DNA of 54,800 bases, from assembly GCF_014596945.1 (NCBI RefSeq), contig NZ_JACVXB010000004.1, forward strand, positions 354,026 to 408,825, given 5' to 3'. Under the pieces are notes generated by a model. It made no database searches. It was not told where the DNA came from and saw only the letters and a list, made by a program, of their open reading frames with translations. Numbering within the stretch: the stretch's first letter is position 1; each line of letters begins with the position of its first letter. Source of the stretch: Aestuariibaculum sediminum (GTDB lineage Bacteria; Bacteroidota; Bacteroidia; Flavobacteriales; Flavobacteriaceae). Positions 54,201-54,800 of this stretch are shown one piece after another. A program made the translations under genes and the position numbers.

Positions 54201-54800
54201 CGCAGTAGTACTGTAAGCTAAAGCAGTAGTTCCATCTGTAGTAATATCTCCTTCATCACAACCTTCCACAGTAATTTCAGCAGGAGCTGTAATAACCGGA
54301 TTTATAGTATCATCAATAGTAATAGTTTGTGTATCGGTAGCCGAGTTACCACAAGCATCGGTAGCTGTAAAGGTACGTGTTACCACAATCGGGCAAGACC
54401 CGCTTTGGCTATCCTGATAGGTTACGGTATAATCACAAGCCTCAGTCACACTGAATCCGTAAGTTACAGCATCGCCAGTAATATCCACTGCCGTGGTACT
54501 AAAGTCATTCAGACCGTTAATATCACAGGCCTCGATGGTATCATCAGCAGGGGCTGTGATAACTGGATTTATAGTATCATCAATAGTAATAGTTTGTGTA
54601 TCGGTAGCCGAGTTACCACAAGCATCGGTAGCTGTAAAGGTACGTGTTACGGTAATCGGGCAAGACCCGCTTTGGCTATCCTGATAGGTTACGGTATAAT
54701 CACAAGCCTCAGTCACACTGTAACCGTAAGTTACAGCATCGCCAGTAATATCCACTGCCGTGGTACTAAAGTCATTCAGACCGTTAATATCACAGGCCTC
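51207..54800 (-). CDS. Large repeat adhesin with type B T9SS sorting domain (5' end outside window)
   Basis: The reading frame is open to the window edge. GTG codons near 54755 are internal valines of repeats, so the start is further right. The visible 1197 residues are HYR/Ig-like repeats. Two near-identical 89-residue units (267-bp period) lie at the right end, followed by diverged units and then six 79-residue repeats (52062-53483). Each of the six has four cysteines (ECTED, TCG, ACGNT, D/ECGN) that may form disulfides. The C-terminus (about 51207-51510) is a CHU_C/type B sorting domain with [27 protein letters not shown] and [11 protein letters not shown]. The protein should cross the outer membrane by T9SS with its SprF and act as a cell-surface or gliding adhesin like SprB. 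Confidence 0.93.
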   Translation of the reverse strand, partial: EACDINGLNDFSTTAVDITGDAVTYGYSVTEACDYTVTYQDSQSGSCPITVTRTFTATDACGNSATDTQTITIDDTINPVITAPADDTIEACDINGLNDFSTTAVDITGDAVTYGFSVTEACDYTVTYQDSQSGSCPIVVTRTFTATDACGNSATDTQTITIDDTINPVITAPAEITVEGCDEGDITTDGTTALAYSTTAVDITIDQFKAEGGDASDSCGIQSITYSDGAPSGSCPVTVVRTFTVTDPCGNTNFATQTINVDDTTPPTIDNSNIADIDIECTLDDPQKLTDWLNNNAGATANDACGSVTWTNNYGQDTSVKCKEGKGITITFTATDACGNFSETQAIYHIQDNIAPSITVVASDYIAECDGAGNIQELNDWLNSNGGATASDECSTIDWSNNFSALSNECGNTGSATVTFTVTDACGNFSETTATFTIQDTMPPALTVPTDVTIECTEDETSANTGVATATETCGSVTVTESDSEITACGNTKVITRTWTATDECGNQTSDTQTITVQDTTPPVLTIPADVTIECTEDETSVNTGVATATDTCGSVTVTESDSEVAACGNTKVITRTWTATDDCGNQTSDTQTITVQDTTPPALTIPADVTIECTEDETSVNTGVATATDTCGTVTITESDSEVAACGNTKVITRTWTATDECGNQTSDTQTITVQDTTPPVLTIPADVTVECTEDMTSTSTGVATATDTCGNVTITESDSEVTACGNTKVITRTWTATDECGNQTSDTQTITVQDTVAPVLTVPTNVTVECTEDISSVSLGTATATDNCGSVTVSQSDSEVTACGNTKVITRTWTATDECGNSASATQTITVEDTTPPVLTVPADVTIECTEDATSVNTGVATATDTCGNVTVSESDSEVAGCGASKTITRTWTATDECGNTATATQTITVQDTQAPENTTNYNEIVRITSLNIPDAPDIQFTDCSDFTVQFTEVNTFIDNVFADYEITRTWVATDECGNVSEVKQQVFVAIETVTTRTTSSPICFDDGAKDLRDFLPSNLNLDGVWEFISGNNIATLVGSIFDPTKLQLGEDIRPGEILEFLIRYKTTKDGSINETELTVQVNSDCIVLPCGVNDIEISKAVTPNGDPYNETFDIKGIELCGFIAEVKIFNRWGALIYESNNYTLGENMGDWNGTASKSSFGSADKVPNGTYYYIINLKDSGLAPFTGPVYLGTK
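52062..53483 (-). repeat. Six tandem 237-bp (79-aa) adhesin repeats
   Basis: Units start at 53483, 53246, 53009, 52772, 52535 and 52298 going left, each exactly 237 bp, with no indels. Units 2 and 3 (53246-52773) differ at few residues; units 5 and 6 are more diverged (SQSDSEV, SASATQ, SKTITR). Even spacing and graded divergence point to tandem duplication with later drift. Confidence 0.95.
54267..54800 (-). repeat. Two near-identical 267-bp (89-aa) adhesin repeats at window edge
   Basis: 54534-54800 and 54267-54533 align base for base with only a few differences (for example TACCACAATC against TTACGGTAAT, and TGAATCCG against TGTAACCG). Such low divergence suggests recent duplication or gene conversion, and more copies may lie beyond the edge. 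Confidence 0.93.

Noticed and set aside
54753-54755. GTG as start codon of the adhesin
   Set aside because: It is an internal valine of a repeat; the frame stays open to 54800, so the gene is cut by the window edge.

Overview
The window looks like chromosomal DNA of a marine or soil Flavobacteriaceae (Bacteroidota). The base composition is AT-rich. Several genes start behind the Bacteroidota promoter -7 box TAnnTTTG. The protein set is typical of the group: type IX secretion (T9SS) proteins PorQ and PorP/SprF, an adhesin with a type B T9SS sorting domain, a fused E1 alpha/beta 2-oxoacid dehydrogenase, RibBA with a decayed GTP cyclohydrolase half, and a fused LptF/G-like permease. No plasmid, phage, transposase, CRISPR or restriction gene was seen.

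Layout. 1-61: a cut tRNA-Ser(TGA). 0.2-3.3 kb: nitroreductase, a DegT-type aminotransferase and a two-domain lipoprotein. 3.3-9.5 kb (minus): a tight ftsK-lolA-lptF/G-ribBA operon for chromosome segregation, lipoprotein and LPS transport and riboflavin. 9.6-13 kb: tpx-dgkA divergent from katG, which is peroxide defence. 13-15 kb: a PLP histidine decarboxylase divergent from an Lrp/AsnC regulator, then DUF2007. 15.2-21.8 kb: a TauE/SafE permease convergent with pheT; upstream of pheT on the minus strand lie a hypothetical gene, doxX and the fused BCKDH-type E1. 22-28.5 kb (minus): uvrA, a LOG-family gene and a dead M1-peptidase/beta-barrel fusion. 28.5-29.0 kb: a structured 500-bp gene-free stretch. 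29-34.3 kb: a hypothetical anchored protein, acpH, glmM, a DUF3124 lipoprotein, an LpxL-like acyltransferase and a rhomboid protease. 34.4-40.5 kb: lon, a tandem-DTG aspartic protease with PDZ, porQ-cmk and a BON-LysM protein. 40.8-47.9 kb: rpsA, pyrR, a pyrB-(STAS-like)-DUF3291-rnz operon, pdxH and a CAP-domain lipoprotein. 48-48.3 kb: hairpins and a 100-bp AGTT microsatellite. 48.3-54.8 kb (minus): a repeat adhesin (5' end outside the window), SprF/PorP and a PorE-like TPR/PD40/OmpA protein.

Most of the window is conserved housekeeping DNA, and I found no convincing wholly new multi-gene system. The points most worth a second look are the adhesin-SprF-OmpA secretion unit and its near-identical repeats, the M1-like protein that has lost all zinc ligands but is joined to an outer-membrane barrel, the swapped Asp/Asn cofactor ligands in the fused E1, the RibBA with no zinc cysteines, and several operator-like dyads placed exactly at promoters.
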